In this document: positions 49,469-57,481 of the stretch, in pieces
Layout: each line of letters begins with the position of its first letter
How positions within the stretch are numbered: the first letter of the stretch is position 1
Assembly: GCF_003387475.1 (NCBI RefSeq)
Contig: NZ_QUNO01000005.1
Location: 186,001-250,000 of the forward strand
Direction of reading: 5' to 3'
Length of the DNA stretch: 64,000 nt
Source of the DNA: Kutzneria buriramensis
GTDB taxonomy: Bacteria > Actinomycetota > Actinomycetes > Mycobacteriales > Pseudonocardiaceae
The notes under the pieces: generated by a model
What the model was told of the DNA's origin: nothing
Database searches by the model: none
What the model saw: only the letters and a program-made list of their open reading frames with translations
Made by a program: the position numbers and the translations under genes

Positions 49469-50251
49469 ATGACTTCGCGCCCGTTCCAGGTCGTCTGCGA
49501 GATCGAGCCGCCGACCAGGCCCGACCTGATGCACGTCCGGCATCAGATCGGCACGCTGTCCAAGGTCGCCGACCGCTTTCTCATCCCCGACAACCACATC
49601 GGGCGGGCCACGGTGTCCAGCGTGGCCGTCGCGCACGAGGTGCAGGCCATGGGCGGGCACAGCATCGCCTGCCTGAACTCGCGTGACCGCAACATGTTGG
49701 GCTTCCGGCGGGACCTGCTCACCGCCGCCGCGTACGGCGTCGAGGAGTTCCTGTTCGTCTACGGCGACGACCCCAAGTCGGGCAGCCGGACCGGGCAGCT
49801 CACCGTGCGGTCGATGATCGACGAGGTGCGGTCGCTGTCCGAGGACAAGGCGTTCGCCGGCGTCGCCCCGTTCCGCATCGGCACCGCCGCCGGCCTGCGG
49901 CCGCTGCCGAAGTGGAAGCACGCCGCCGACTTCATGTTCGTGCAGGTCAGCTTCTCGATCGACGCGCTGCTGCGGTGGCGCGACGCCAACCCGGTCGACA
50001 TGCCCGTCTACGCCGGCGTGATGGTGATCGCCAGCGCCGGCCACGCGCAGCGGCTGTCCGCCGCCATCCCCGACATCGACATCCCCTCCGACCTGGTCGA
50101 CCGTCTCGACGGCGATCGCCTGGCCGGCGTCGAGTCCACCTGCGAGCAGGTGCTCAAGATCCGCGAGTCCGGCGCGTTCGACGGCGTGCACCTGGTGCCG
50201 GTGGCCCGCTACCGCGAGGTCGCCGCACGCCTGGAGCAGGCCCTGAAGTGA
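49469..50251 (+). CDS. Methylenetetrahydrofolate-reductase-family protein
   Basis: The 260-residue protein starts at ATG 49469. FQVVCEIEPPTRPDL is the MTHFR opening with the catalytic-type Glu (residue 12), DNHIGRATVSSVAVAHEVQAMG and FLFVYGDDPKSG follow. It is shorter than MetF and may use another cofactor or substrate; similar short MTHFR proteins occur in mycobacteria. It closes a string of overlapping genes and is followed by a GTGA-overlapping gene. Confidence 0.75.
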   Translation: MTSRPFQVVCEIEPPTRPDLMHVRHQIGTLSKVADRFLIPDNHIGRATVSSVAVAHEVQAMGGHSIACLNSRDRNMLGFRRDLLTAAAYGVEEFLFVYGDDPKSGSRTGQLTVRSMIDEVRSLSEDKAFAGVAPFRIGTAAGLRPLPKWKHAADFMFVQVSFSIDALLRWRDANPVDMPVYAGVMVIASAGHAQRLSAAIPDIDIPSDLVDRLDGDRLAGVESTCEQVLKIRESGAFDGVHLVPVARYREVAARLEQALK

Positions 50252-50871
50252 TCGCCGCATTCCTGTCGGCCGCCCGGTCGGCGGCCCCGCTGCTGCACGC
50301 GCCCGAGCTGGCGGAGTCGTGGGTCAAGCCCAGCGCCCTGGCCGAGTTCCGGATCTCCGGCCTCGCCGGTCACCTGCACGGCCAGGTGGGCAACATCCCC
50401 CGCTACCTCGACGCGCCGGTTCCGTCGGACGCGCCGGTGATGGACGCCGTCCACTACTACGCCCGGCACCCCGACCTCGACGTCGACTCCCCCATCGCGT
50501 CCGGCATCCGCGAGCGGAGCGAACAGAACGCCGGCGCTTCCGCCGCCGAGCTCGCCGCCCGCTACGACGCGGCCATCGTCGAGGTCGCGGCGCGGCTCGA
50601 GGGCCTGGACGAGGACCGTCCGATCCTGGTGTTCGACCGCTGGATGCTGCCGCTCGGCCAGTGCCTGCTCACCCGGCTGCTGGAGATCGTCGTGCACGCC
50701 GACGACCTGGCGGTGAGCCTGGACGTCCCCACACCCCAGTTCGACGACGAGGTGGTCGACGCCGCCGTCACCACGCTGGCCCGCATCGCGGTGCGCAAGC
50801 GCGGAGCGCTCCCCGTGCTCCGCGCCCTGTCCCGCCGCGAACGCGCCGACGCCCTGGCCACCGCCTTCTGA
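50248..50871 (+). CDS. Mycothiol-dependent maleylpyruvate-isomerase-like (DinB-fold) protein
   Basis: The 207-residue protein starts at GTG 50248 overlapping the MTHFR-like stop. SALAEFRISGLAGHLHGQVGNIPRYLD near the N terminus and LLEIVVHADDLAVSLD in the C-terminal half fit the MDMPI/DinB four-helix fold, where a His triad binds metal (candidates His of GHLHGQ and VVHADD). Such proteins are thiol transferases or isomerases using mycothiol. Specific reaction unknown. Confidence 0.7.
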   Translation: MIAAFLSAARSAAPLLHAPELAESWVKPSALAEFRISGLAGHLHGQVGNIPRYLDAPVPSDAPVMDAVHYYARHPDLDVDSPIASGIRERSEQNAGASAAELAARYDAAIVEVAARLEGLDEDRPILVFDRWMLPLGQCLLTRLLEIVVHADDLAVSLDVPTPQFDDEVVDAAVTTLARIAVRKRGALPVLRALSRRERADALATAF

Positions 50872-50913
50872 CGAACGGCGTCACAGGTTCGGGACGTGTC
50901 CGGTCTTCCTGGC

Positions 50914-51267
50914 ATGAGCCACGCACTGGAGTCGAAGACCGGCGTCGACGGGCCGGTCACCCTGATCAAGAACTACGCGGTGCCGGCGGCCGAAGCCGAG
51001 CACTTCGTCGAGGTGTACCGGGAGAACGCCCGGATCATGTCGACCCAGCCCGGCTTCGTGCGGTCCCGCCTGCACCGGGCGCTCGCCGACGCGCCCGAGG
51101 CGCGGTTCGTGCACGTCGCCGACTGGAGCTCGGGCACCGCGCTCGACCGGGCCACCGCCAATCCCGAGTGGCTCGCCTCGCTGCGACGCATGTTCGACGA
51201 TCCCGGCCTGCACATCACCTCGGAGCCGGCCGCCTACCGCGTCGCCGTCGAACTCCACCCCTTCTGA
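50914..51267 (+). CDS. Antibiotic-biosynthesis-monooxygenase (ABM) domain protein
   Basis: The protein is 117 residues from ATG 50914; GTG 50896 would add six. It has one ferredoxin-like ABM domain: VTLIKNYAVPAAEAEHFVEVYRENARIMSTQPGFVRSRLHRAL, then FVHVADWSSGTALDRA. ABM proteins include cofactor-free monooxygenases and IsdG-type haem enzymes; the catalytic residues are not diagnostic. It is followed by a 14-bp-stem hairpin. Confidence 0.7.
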   Translation: MSHALESKTGVDGPVTLIKNYAVPAAEAEHFVEVYRENARIMSTQPGFVRSRLHRALADAPEARFVHVADWSSGTALDRATANPEWLASLRRMFDDPGLHITSEPAAYRVAVELHPF

Positions 51268-51272
51268 CCAGA

Positions 51273-51333
51273 GTTGCCACATGCGCGCTCTTCGCGTGGC
51301 GTCAGGACGCAAATGGGAAGCGCATGTGGCAAC
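51273..51333. repeat. 61-bp hairpin element between convergent genes
   Basis: GTTGCCACATGCGC (51273-51286) pairs perfectly with GCGCATGTGGCAAC (51320-51333). The 33-nt centre contains a weaker GCGT/ACGC pair. On the plus strand AAAAGC follows. It sits between the stops at 51267 and 51342, so it may terminate both, but the stem is longer and looser than the other terminators here and looks like a mobile palindromic element. Confidence 0.6.
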
Positions 51334-51341
51334 AAAAGCGG

Positions 51342-52496
51342 TTAGAGCGGGAGGGTCATCACCGGCTGCGGGGTCTTGAGCGCGGTGCCGACGGCCGTCA
51401 GCAGGCCCGTCGCCCGGTCCACCCGGTAGCTGGTGGCCGTGCCCGAGTCCTGGTTGGACGAGAACAGGAACGCACCGGTCGGGTCGAGGCCGATGTGCCG
51501 CGGGTTCTTGCCCACGGGCGTGTTGGCCAGCAGCTTCAGCGACGCGCCGCCGTCGCCCACGGCGAACACCGCCGCGTTGTCGGCGCCGCGGTTGGAGACG
51601 TACACGAACCGCCCGTCCGCCGACACGACGATCTCGCCGGGATAGTTGCGCACCCCGGCCGGCGGCGCGGCGGTCAGCGTGGTCTGCGGCTTGCCGGGCG
51701 TCAGCACGCCGGTGGCCTCGTTGTACGTCGCGACGATCACCGAGTTGCCGAGCTCGTTGGCGATGTACGCGAACTTGCCGTTCGGATGGAACGCCAGGTG
51801 CCGCGGGCCCTGCCCGGCCGGCACCTTGGCCTGGTGCACCAGCCTGAGCTTGCCGGCGCTCGACACCGTGTAGGCGTAGACGGTGTCGGTGCCGAGGTCG
51901 ACGGAGTGCACGTACGCGCCGGTGCGGTCGGGCAGCACCTGGTGCGCGTGCGGGCCCTCCTGCCGGTCGGGGTCGGGCCCGGAACCGGTGTGCTGCGCGA
52001 GGTCGGTGGCGGCGCCGAGCCCGCCGTCGGCGCGCACGGGCAGGATCACGACGCTGCCGGAGTCGTAGTTGGCGGCCAGCACGTACTTGCCGTCGGGCGT
52101 CACGCACAGGTGCGTGGGCCCGTCGCCCTTGCTGGACTGACTGTTGATCACCTTCAGGCCGCCGTTGGACACGGTCAAGGCGGTGACCTTGCCGCCGGAC
52201 TGTTCGTTCACGGCGTACAGGAAGCGCTGCGACGGTGCGAGCGCGAGGAACGACGGGTTGGACACGGTGACCACGGACTTGGCGGTCAGCTGCCCGCCGG
52301 CCGGGTCCCAGGTGCCGACGCCGATGCCCTTGCCGGCCCCGGCGCCATCGGTGTACGTGCCGATGAACAGCGGCCGGGTGGCGACCTTCGCGTCCGGCGC
52401 CGCGCCGGCCTCTGCCACGCCACTGCTCATGAGCACCGCTCCTCCGACCCCGGCCCCGAGCACCCCCAGGAACCGCCGACGATCCAGATCCGTCAC
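51342..52496 (-). CDS. Tat-exported lactonase-type beta-propeller protein
   Basis: The protein is 384 residues from GTG 52496. The N terminus VTDLDRRRFLGVLGAGVGGAVLMSSG is a twin-arginine signal peptide. Seven propeller blades repeat the pattern PR.L...P.G.F.Y..N (for example GPRHLAFHPNGKFAYIANE). This is the Pgl/3-carboxymuconate-cyclase-like lactonase family. It is exported, so a 6-phosphogluconolactonase role in central metabolism is unlikely; the substrate is unknown. Confidence 0.85.
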   Translation of the reverse strand: MTDLDRRRFLGVLGAGVGGAVLMSSGVAEAGAAPDAKVATRPLFIGTYTDGAGAGKGIGVGTWDPAGGQLTAKSVVTVSNPSFLALAPSQRFLYAVNEQSGGKVTALTVSNGGLKVINSQSSKGDGPTHLCVTPDGKYVLAANYDSGSVVILPVRADGGLGAATDLAQHTGSGPDPDRQEGPHAHQVLPDRTGAYVHSVDLGTDTVYAYTVSSAGKLRLVHQAKVPAGQGPRHLAFHPNGKFAYIANELGNSVIVATYNEATGVLTPGKPQTTLTAAPPAGVRNYPGEIVVSADGRFVYVSNRGADNAAVFAVGDGGASLKLLANTPVGKNPRHIGLDPTGAFLFSSNQDSGTATSYRVDRATGLLTAVGTALKTPQPVMTLPL

Positions 52497-52563
52497 AGCG
52501 CACGTCCTTCCAGGAAACAACGGCGGCGTGCGGTCACTTTGGCCTAGACCATAGACCGAGGAC

Positions 52564-52628
52564 AAGGTGCGCAACCAAGGTTGCACCTTGCGCAATGCGA
52601 CGTGAATGCAACGAATCGCCGGTAGAAT
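52564..52628 (+). promoter_or_regulatory. Lrp-type repeats and -10 before rocD
   Basis: AAGGTGC..AACCAAGGTT.GCACCTT (52564-52589) is an imperfect palindrome, and the words GCAAC or GCAAT recur at 52571, 52592, 52608 and again at 52638 and 52655. A -10-like TAGAAT is at 52623-52628. Phased weak repeats of this kind suit an Lrp/AsnC regulator, common for ornithine/arginine catabolism. Confidence 0.45.
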
Positions 52629-52708
52629 GTCGAACAGCGCAACAAACTGGTGTCAGACGCAACGTCGGCCGGATGAAATCTCCGCCTGAGGCCATCTAGC
52701 CTTGCTAC

Positions 52709-53932
52709 ATGACCGCCACCATCGACACGCCCTCCACGGCCGCCGGCTACGTCGAACTCGACGAGAGGTGGAGCACGCACAACTACCACCCGCTGCCGGT
52801 CGTCATCGCCGAGGGCGACGGCGCCTGGGTGACGGACGTCGACGGCAACCGGTACCTGGACTTCCTGTCCGGGTACTCGGCGCTGAACTTCGGCCACCGC
52901 CACCCCGCCCTGGTCGCCGCCGCCGTCGAGCAGCTCGGCCGGGTCACACTGACCAGCCGCGCCTTCCACCACGACCAGTTCGGCCTGTTCTGCCGCGAGC
53001 TGGCCGAGCTCACCGGCACCGACCTGGTGCTGCCGATGAACTCCGGCGCCGAGGCCGTCGAGTCCGCGATCAAGGTCGCCCGCAAGTGGGCGTACCAGGT
53101 CAAGGGCGTGCCGGCCGGCGCCGCGCAGATCGTGGTGGCCGGGTCCAACTTCCACGGCCGCACCACCACGATCGTGTCGTTCTCCACCGACGACACCGCC
53201 CGCGCCGACTTCGGCCCCTTCACCCCGGGCTTCACCGTCGTCAAGTACGGCGACCTGGACGCGATGGCCGACGCGATCACCGACACCACCGCCGCCGTGC
53301 TGATCGAGCCGATCCAGGGCGAGGCCGGCGTGGTCGTGCCGCCGGCCGGCTACCTGGCCGGCATCCGCCGGCTGTGCGACGAGCGCGGCGTGCTGATGAT
53401 CGCCGACGAGATCCAGTCCGGCCTGGCCCGCACCGGCGAGCTGCTCGCGCTGGACCACGAGGGCGTGCGCGCCGACCTGTACACGCTGGGCAAGGCGCTG
53501 GGCGGCGGCATCATGCCGGTGTCCGCGGTGGTCGGCCGGGCCGACGTGCTGGGCGTGCTGCGTCCCGGCGAGCACGGCTCCACCTTCGGCGGCAACCCGC
53601 TGGCCTGCGCGGTCGGCCGCGCGGTGGTCAAGCTGCTGGCCACGGGCGAGTTCCAGCAGCGCTCCCGCGAGATGGGCGCGTATCTGCACGGGCGGCTGAA
53701 CGAGCTGGTCGGGCGCGGCGTCGCCGAGGTGCGCGGCCGCGGCCTGTGGGCCGGCGTGGAGATCGCGCCCGGCGGCCCGGCCGGCCGCGCGGCCTCCGAG
53801 GCGCTGGCCAAGCAGGGCGTGCTGTGCAAGGAGACCCACGACACCACGCTGCGGATCGCGCCGCCGCTGGTGATCACCCGGGAGGAGATCGACCGGGGCG
53901 TGGCGGCGATTTCCAACGTTATAGGTAGGTAA
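52709..53932 (+). CDS. rocD: Ornithine--oxo-acid aminotransferase
   Basis: The 407-residue class III aminotransferase has the RocD blocks STHNYHPLPVVI, LPMNSGAEAVESAIKVARKW, IADEIQSGLARTG and Lys262 (TLGKALGGG). It converts ornithine plus 2-oxoglutarate to glutamate-5-semialdehyde and glutamate. ATG 52709 is about 80 bp after the -10. No rocA or arginase gene is adjacent. Confidence 0.92.
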   Translation: MTATIDTPSTAAGYVELDERWSTHNYHPLPVVIAEGDGAWVTDVDGNRYLDFLSGYSALNFGHRHPALVAAAVEQLGRVTLTSRAFHHDQFGLFCRELAELTGTDLVLPMNSGAEAVESAIKVARKWAYQVKGVPAGAAQIVVAGSNFHGRTTTIVSFSTDDTARADFGPFTPGFTVVKYGDLDAMADAITDTTAAVLIEPIQGEAGVVVPPAGYLAGIRRLCDERGVLMIADEIQSGLARTGELLALDHEGVRADLYTLGKALGGGIMPVSAVVGRADVLGVLRPGEHGSTFGGNPLACAVGRAVVKLLATGEFQQRSREMGAYLHGRLNELVGRGVAEVRGRGLWAGVEIAPGGPAGRAASEALAKQGVLCKETHDTTLRIAPPLVITREEIDRGVAAISNVIGR

Positions 53933-53975
53933 AATGCCGTACCGCATGTGACCCACGTCATGAGACGTTGACGGC

Positions 53976-54800
53976 ATGGACACGGCTGCAATCGCGCGGC
54001 TGGGCATCGACGACCTGGCCGCGTGTCTCGATCTCGCAGCGGACCGGGGCTGGCCCCGGGACCACCGCAAGTGGACCTTCCTGTTGACCCACGGGGAGGC
54101 CTACGGCCTGCACGACCGCGAGGACCTCGTCGGCTCGGCGATCCTGAGCCGCTTCGGTCCCCGCCTGGCCTGGATCGGCATGGTGCTGGTGGCGCAGCGG
54201 TGCGACCGCCGCGGCCTGGGCGGCGCCCTGATGCGGCACGCGCTGGACGCCGCCGACGCCCGCACCGTCGCCGTGCACGCCACCGACGCCGGCGTGCCGC
54301 TCTACCGCCGACTGGGTTTCCGTGCCACCGGCACGATCTTCACCCACCGCGGCCGGTTCGCCGGGCACGGCGCCCGCACCGGCCGCACCCGCCCCTTCAC
54401 CGGCGCCGACCTGGACGCCGTGCGCCGCCTGGACGCCGACGCCACCGGCGCGGACCGCGGTCGGCTGCTCACCGAGTTCGTCCGCTTCGCCGGCCAGATG
54501 CGGGTGATCGAGTCCGACGGCGTGATCACCGGCTATGCCGGCTCGTGGCGGGACGGCGAGACCGTGGTGATCGGCCCGGTGATCGCCGCTTCCGACCGCG
54601 ACGCCAAGGACCTGATCGCCGACGTCGCGTCCACTGTGGACGGCTACGTCCGACTGGACGTGGATCGCTCGGATCTGGCCGACTGGGCCGCCGCGAGAGG
54701 GCTGCCGCGCTGGTTGGAGGCGACCGAGATGGTGCGCGGCGAGGACATGCCCGGCGACCGGACGCGGCTGTACACGCCGATCATGCAGGCGCTGGGCTGA
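53976..54800 (+). CDS. Tandem GNAT-fold N-acetyltransferase
   Basis: The 274-residue protein has an N-terminal GNAT domain (residues 5-130; acetyl-CoA loop VAQRCDRRGLGGALMRHAL) and a second, degenerate C-terminal half (about 140-270; IESDGVITGYAGSWRDGETVVIGPVIA) like PF18014. Only the first half has a good acetyl-CoA loop. Substrate unknown. ATG 53976. Confidence 0.8.
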   Translation: MDTAAIARLGIDDLAACLDLAADRGWPRDHRKWTFLLTHGEAYGLHDREDLVGSAILSRFGPRLAWIGMVLVAQRCDRRGLGGALMRHALDAADARTVAVHATDAGVPLYRRLGFRATGTIFTHRGRFAGHGARTGRTRPFTGADLDAVRRLDADATGADRGRLLTEFVRFAGQMRVIESDGVITGYAGSWRDGETVVIGPVIAASDRDAKDLIADVASTVDGYVRLDVDRSDLADWAAARGLPRWLEATEMVRGEDMPGDRTRLYTPIMQALG

Positions 54801-54968
54801 TGGTCACCGGGATGAGCTGAATGCCTGATCACGGGCGGTGAGCGGCACTGCTCCACCCCGGTCTTTTTCACCTTGAACCTTGTGTCGAACGAAGTTCCTT
54901 GGTTGTGTCTGGCCGGTTGACACCAAAGCCGCCGCCGTTCATCACCGTGAACAAAGGAAGTTCGTGTG

Positions 54969-56453
54969 ATGCGCCCTCGCCTGTTGTTGACGATCGCCGT
55001 CGCGGCGGCCGCGATCGCGGTCCCCGCCACCGGCCGAGCCACCACGGCCCCGGCCGTCGGATCCGCCCCACCGCCCAATCCCACCAGCGTGCACGAGTGG
55101 CTGACGATGCCGGACGTGACGACGCCGACGGACACTCAGCTGCCGCTCAACGACACCGTCACCAAGGCGCCCGTGACCGTGCACGTCGACGGAGGCGTCA
55201 GGTACCAGTCGGTGTCCGGGTTCGGCGCCGCGATCACCGACTCGTCCGCGCACGTGCTCTACGGCCTCACGCCGGACGCCCGCGACCAGGTGATGCGGAA
55301 CCTGTTCGACCCGAGAACCGGCGCCGGCCTCAGCTTCCTGCGCCAGCCCATCGGCGCCTCGGACTTCGCCGTCGGCCAGGACTACAGCTACGACGACATG
55401 CCGGCCGGCCAGACCGACTACCAGCTGCGGCACTTCTCCATCGCCCACGACGAGGCGCAGATCCTGCCGCTGGTGCGCCAGGCGCTGAAGCTCAACCCGC
55501 GCATCCAGATCGTGGCCAGCCCGTGGAGCATGCCGGGCTGGATGAAGACCTCCGGCTCCATGATCGACGGCAATCTCATCGACGACCCGAGGATCTACCG
55601 CGCCTACGCGCTGTACCTGGTGAAGTTCATCCAGGCCTACCAGCGGGCCGGCGTGCCGGTGGACTACATCACCGTGCAGAACGAGCCGCAGGCGTTGGAA
55701 CGCAAGAACTATCCCGGCACCGACCTGCCGTGGGAGCAGGAGGCCAAGGTCATCGAGGCGCTCGGGCCGGCGATCCGCGCGGCCGGGCTGCACACCAAGA
55801 TCCTCGCCTTCGACCACAACTGGACCGAGCATCCCGGCGACATCTCCTCGCACCAGCGCGCCAACGAGGACCCGGAGCCGAACTACCCGTACGACCTGCT
55901 CGGCACCGACGCCTACCGGTGGGTGGCCGGCACCGCGTACCACTGCTACTTCGGCGACCCGACCGCGCAGACCGGCCTGCGGGCGTCCTTCCCCGACAAG
56001 GACATCTTCATGACCGAGTGCGAGGGCGGCGACTCCTCGACGGTCATCGGCGTGATGCAGAACTGGGGCCGCAGCTCCATCGACTGGAACATCGCGCTGG
56101 ACGAGAACCACGGCCCGCACCTGGGCGGTTGCGGCAGCTGCAACGGCACGATCACCGTCAACTCGGTGACGCACGAGGTCACCTACAACGACCAGTACCG
56201 GGATCTCGGGCACTTCTCCCGGTTCGTGCCGGCCGGCGCCGTGCACATCGGCAGCACCGTGGACACCACGTCCAGCAAGGGCGCGCCGCTGACCACGGTC
56301 GCGTTCACGGACCCCGACCACTCCACGGTGCTGGTGGCCCTGAACACCGGCGCCACCACGCAGAACTTCACCGTCGTCTACGGAACCCACTCGTTCGACG
56401 CCACCCTGCCCGCCGGCGGGACCGTCACCTTCCAGTGGTCCGCGATCCACTGA
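54969..56453 (+). CDS. Secreted GH30 glucosylceramidase-like enzyme
   Basis: The protein is 494 residues from ATG 54969 with AAGGAAG 8 nt upstream. Signal peptide about 1-25. The GH30 barrel has Glu239 (TVQNEPQ) as acid/base and Glu350 (FMTECEGG) as nucleophile. It shares the family with the 10460 protein but lacks a ricin module and differs through most of the barrel, so it is an old paralog. A gapped inverted pair GTGTC/GACAC at 54905-54923 upstream may be an operator. Confidence 0.87.
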   Translation: MRPRLLLTIAVAAAAIAVPATGRATTAPAVGSAPPPNPTSVHEWLTMPDVTTPTDTQLPLNDTVTKAPVTVHVDGGVRYQSVSGFGAAITDSSAHVLYGLTPDARDQVMRNLFDPRTGAGLSFLRQPIGASDFAVGQDYSYDDMPAGQTDYQLRHFSIAHDEAQILPLVRQALKLNPRIQIVASPWSMPGWMKTSGSMIDGNLIDDPRIYRAYALYLVKFIQAYQRAGVPVDYITVQNEPQALERKNYPGTDLPWEQEAKVIEALGPAIRAAGLHTKILAFDHNWTEHPGDISSHQRANEDPEPNYPYDLLGTDAYRWVAGTAYHCYFGDPTAQTGLRASFPDKDIFMTECEGGDSSTVIGVMQNWGRSSIDWNIALDENHGPHLGGCGSCNGTITVNSVTHEVTYNDQYRDLGHFSRFVPAGAVHIGSTVDTTSSKGAPLTTVAFTDPDHSTVLVALNTGATTQNFTVVYGTHSFDATLPAGGTVTFQWSAIH

Positions 56454-56462
56454 CTTTTTGAC

Positions 56463-56515
56463 GCAGGGAAGGACGCCTTACCCTCGTTGAGCGAGGGTAA
56501 GGCGTCCTTCCCTGC
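56463..56515. terminator. 24-bp perfect hairpin between convergent genes
   Basis: Bases 56463-56486 pair without mismatch with 56492-56515 around the loop TTGAG; the stem includes GGAAGGACGCCTTACCCTC. It fills the space between the stops at 56453 and 56518. It works as a bidirectional terminator, though the stem is twice as long as needed. Confidence 0.8.
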
Positions 56516-56517
56516 AT

Positions 56518-57363
56518 TCAGCGCTCGGTGATCGCCGGTGGGGACGGGATCTTGTAGCCGGTGCCGGCGAAGTTGTGCTCCAGCGAGGACTTCCACGCGC
56601 CGGTGCTGACCATCTTGGTGAGCGCGTCGTCGATCTTGGCCACGGCGTCGGTGTCGCCCTTGCGCACGCCGATGCCGTACCGCTCCTGCGTGAACGGCTT
56701 GCCGACCACCCGCAGCAGCTCGGGGTTCTGCGAGGCGTAGCCGGCCAGGATCAGGTCGTCGGTGGTGACGGCGTCGACGATGTTGGCCAGCAGGGCGGTG
56801 ATGCACTCGGAGAAGTGCGCGTACTCCACCAGGCGCGTCTGGCTGGCGAACTTGTCCTTGACCTCCTGCGCGGAGGTGGTGCCGAGCACCGAGCACAGCC
56901 GCTTGCCGTTGAGCGACTCGGGGCCGGTGATCGTGTTGTCCGACAGCCGCACCAGCAGGTCCTGCCCGGCGACGAAGTACGGCCCGGCGAAGGAGATCAC
57001 CTGCTTGCGCTTGTCGGTGATCGAGTACGTCTCCACCACCAGGTCGGCGGATCCGTTCTCCAGCACGGTCTCCCGGTCGGCGCTGACCGTGGACCGCCAG
57101 GTGATGCCGCTGGGGTCGACCCCCAGCTCCTTGGCCACGAACTGGGCCACGTCGATGTCGAAGCCGGTGTAGTCGCCGTTGAGACCCTTCAGGCTGCTGC
57201 CCGGCTGGTCCTCGGCGATCGCGATGGTGAGATGCCCGCCGGAAGCCTTGCCGACCACGGAGTTCCCACTGCCGGAAGCGGTGCCGCAGGCGGCCGCGAC
57301 GAGCGCGACGGCGAGCACGGCCGAGCAGCGGCGGGTGAGACCCAACCACGCCTTGGTAGTCAT
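56518..57363 (-). CDS. Solute-binding lipoprotein of a glutamate-type ABC transporter
   Basis: The 281-residue protein starts at ATG 57363. The lipobox LVAAAC puts the lipidated Cys at 26. GFDIDVAQFVAKELGVD and LVVETYSITDKRKQVISFAGPYFVAGQDLLVR are the SBP_bac_3 signatures of the polar amino acid (glutamate-type) group. It would deliver an amino acid to a membrane ABC complex, but no permease or ATPase gene is adjacent, so it is an orphan or a receptor for a distant system. Confidence 0.87.
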   Translation of the reverse strand: MTTKAWLGLTRRCSAVLAVALVAAACGTASGSGNSVVGKASGGHLTIAIAEDQPGSSLKGLNGDYTGFDIDVAQFVAKELGVDPSGITWRSTVSADRETVLENGSADLVVETYSITDKRKQVISFAGPYFVAGQDLLVRLSDNTITGPESLNGKRLCSVLGTTSAQEVKDKFASQTRLVEYAHFSECITALLANIVDAVTTDDLILAGYASQNPELLRVVGKPFTQERYGIGVRKGDTDAVAKIDDALTKMVSTGAWKSSLEHNFAGTGYKIPSPPAITER

Positions 57364-57481
57364 CGTCCACCAAACAGTCGTCTGTTCGTCAGGAATCAGG
57401 CGAACCTAGGGGTTGACCGGGTAGACCGTCCAGACCAACCACGTGACGAATTGTTTCGGGACCGATTCTTGTGAACGAAAG

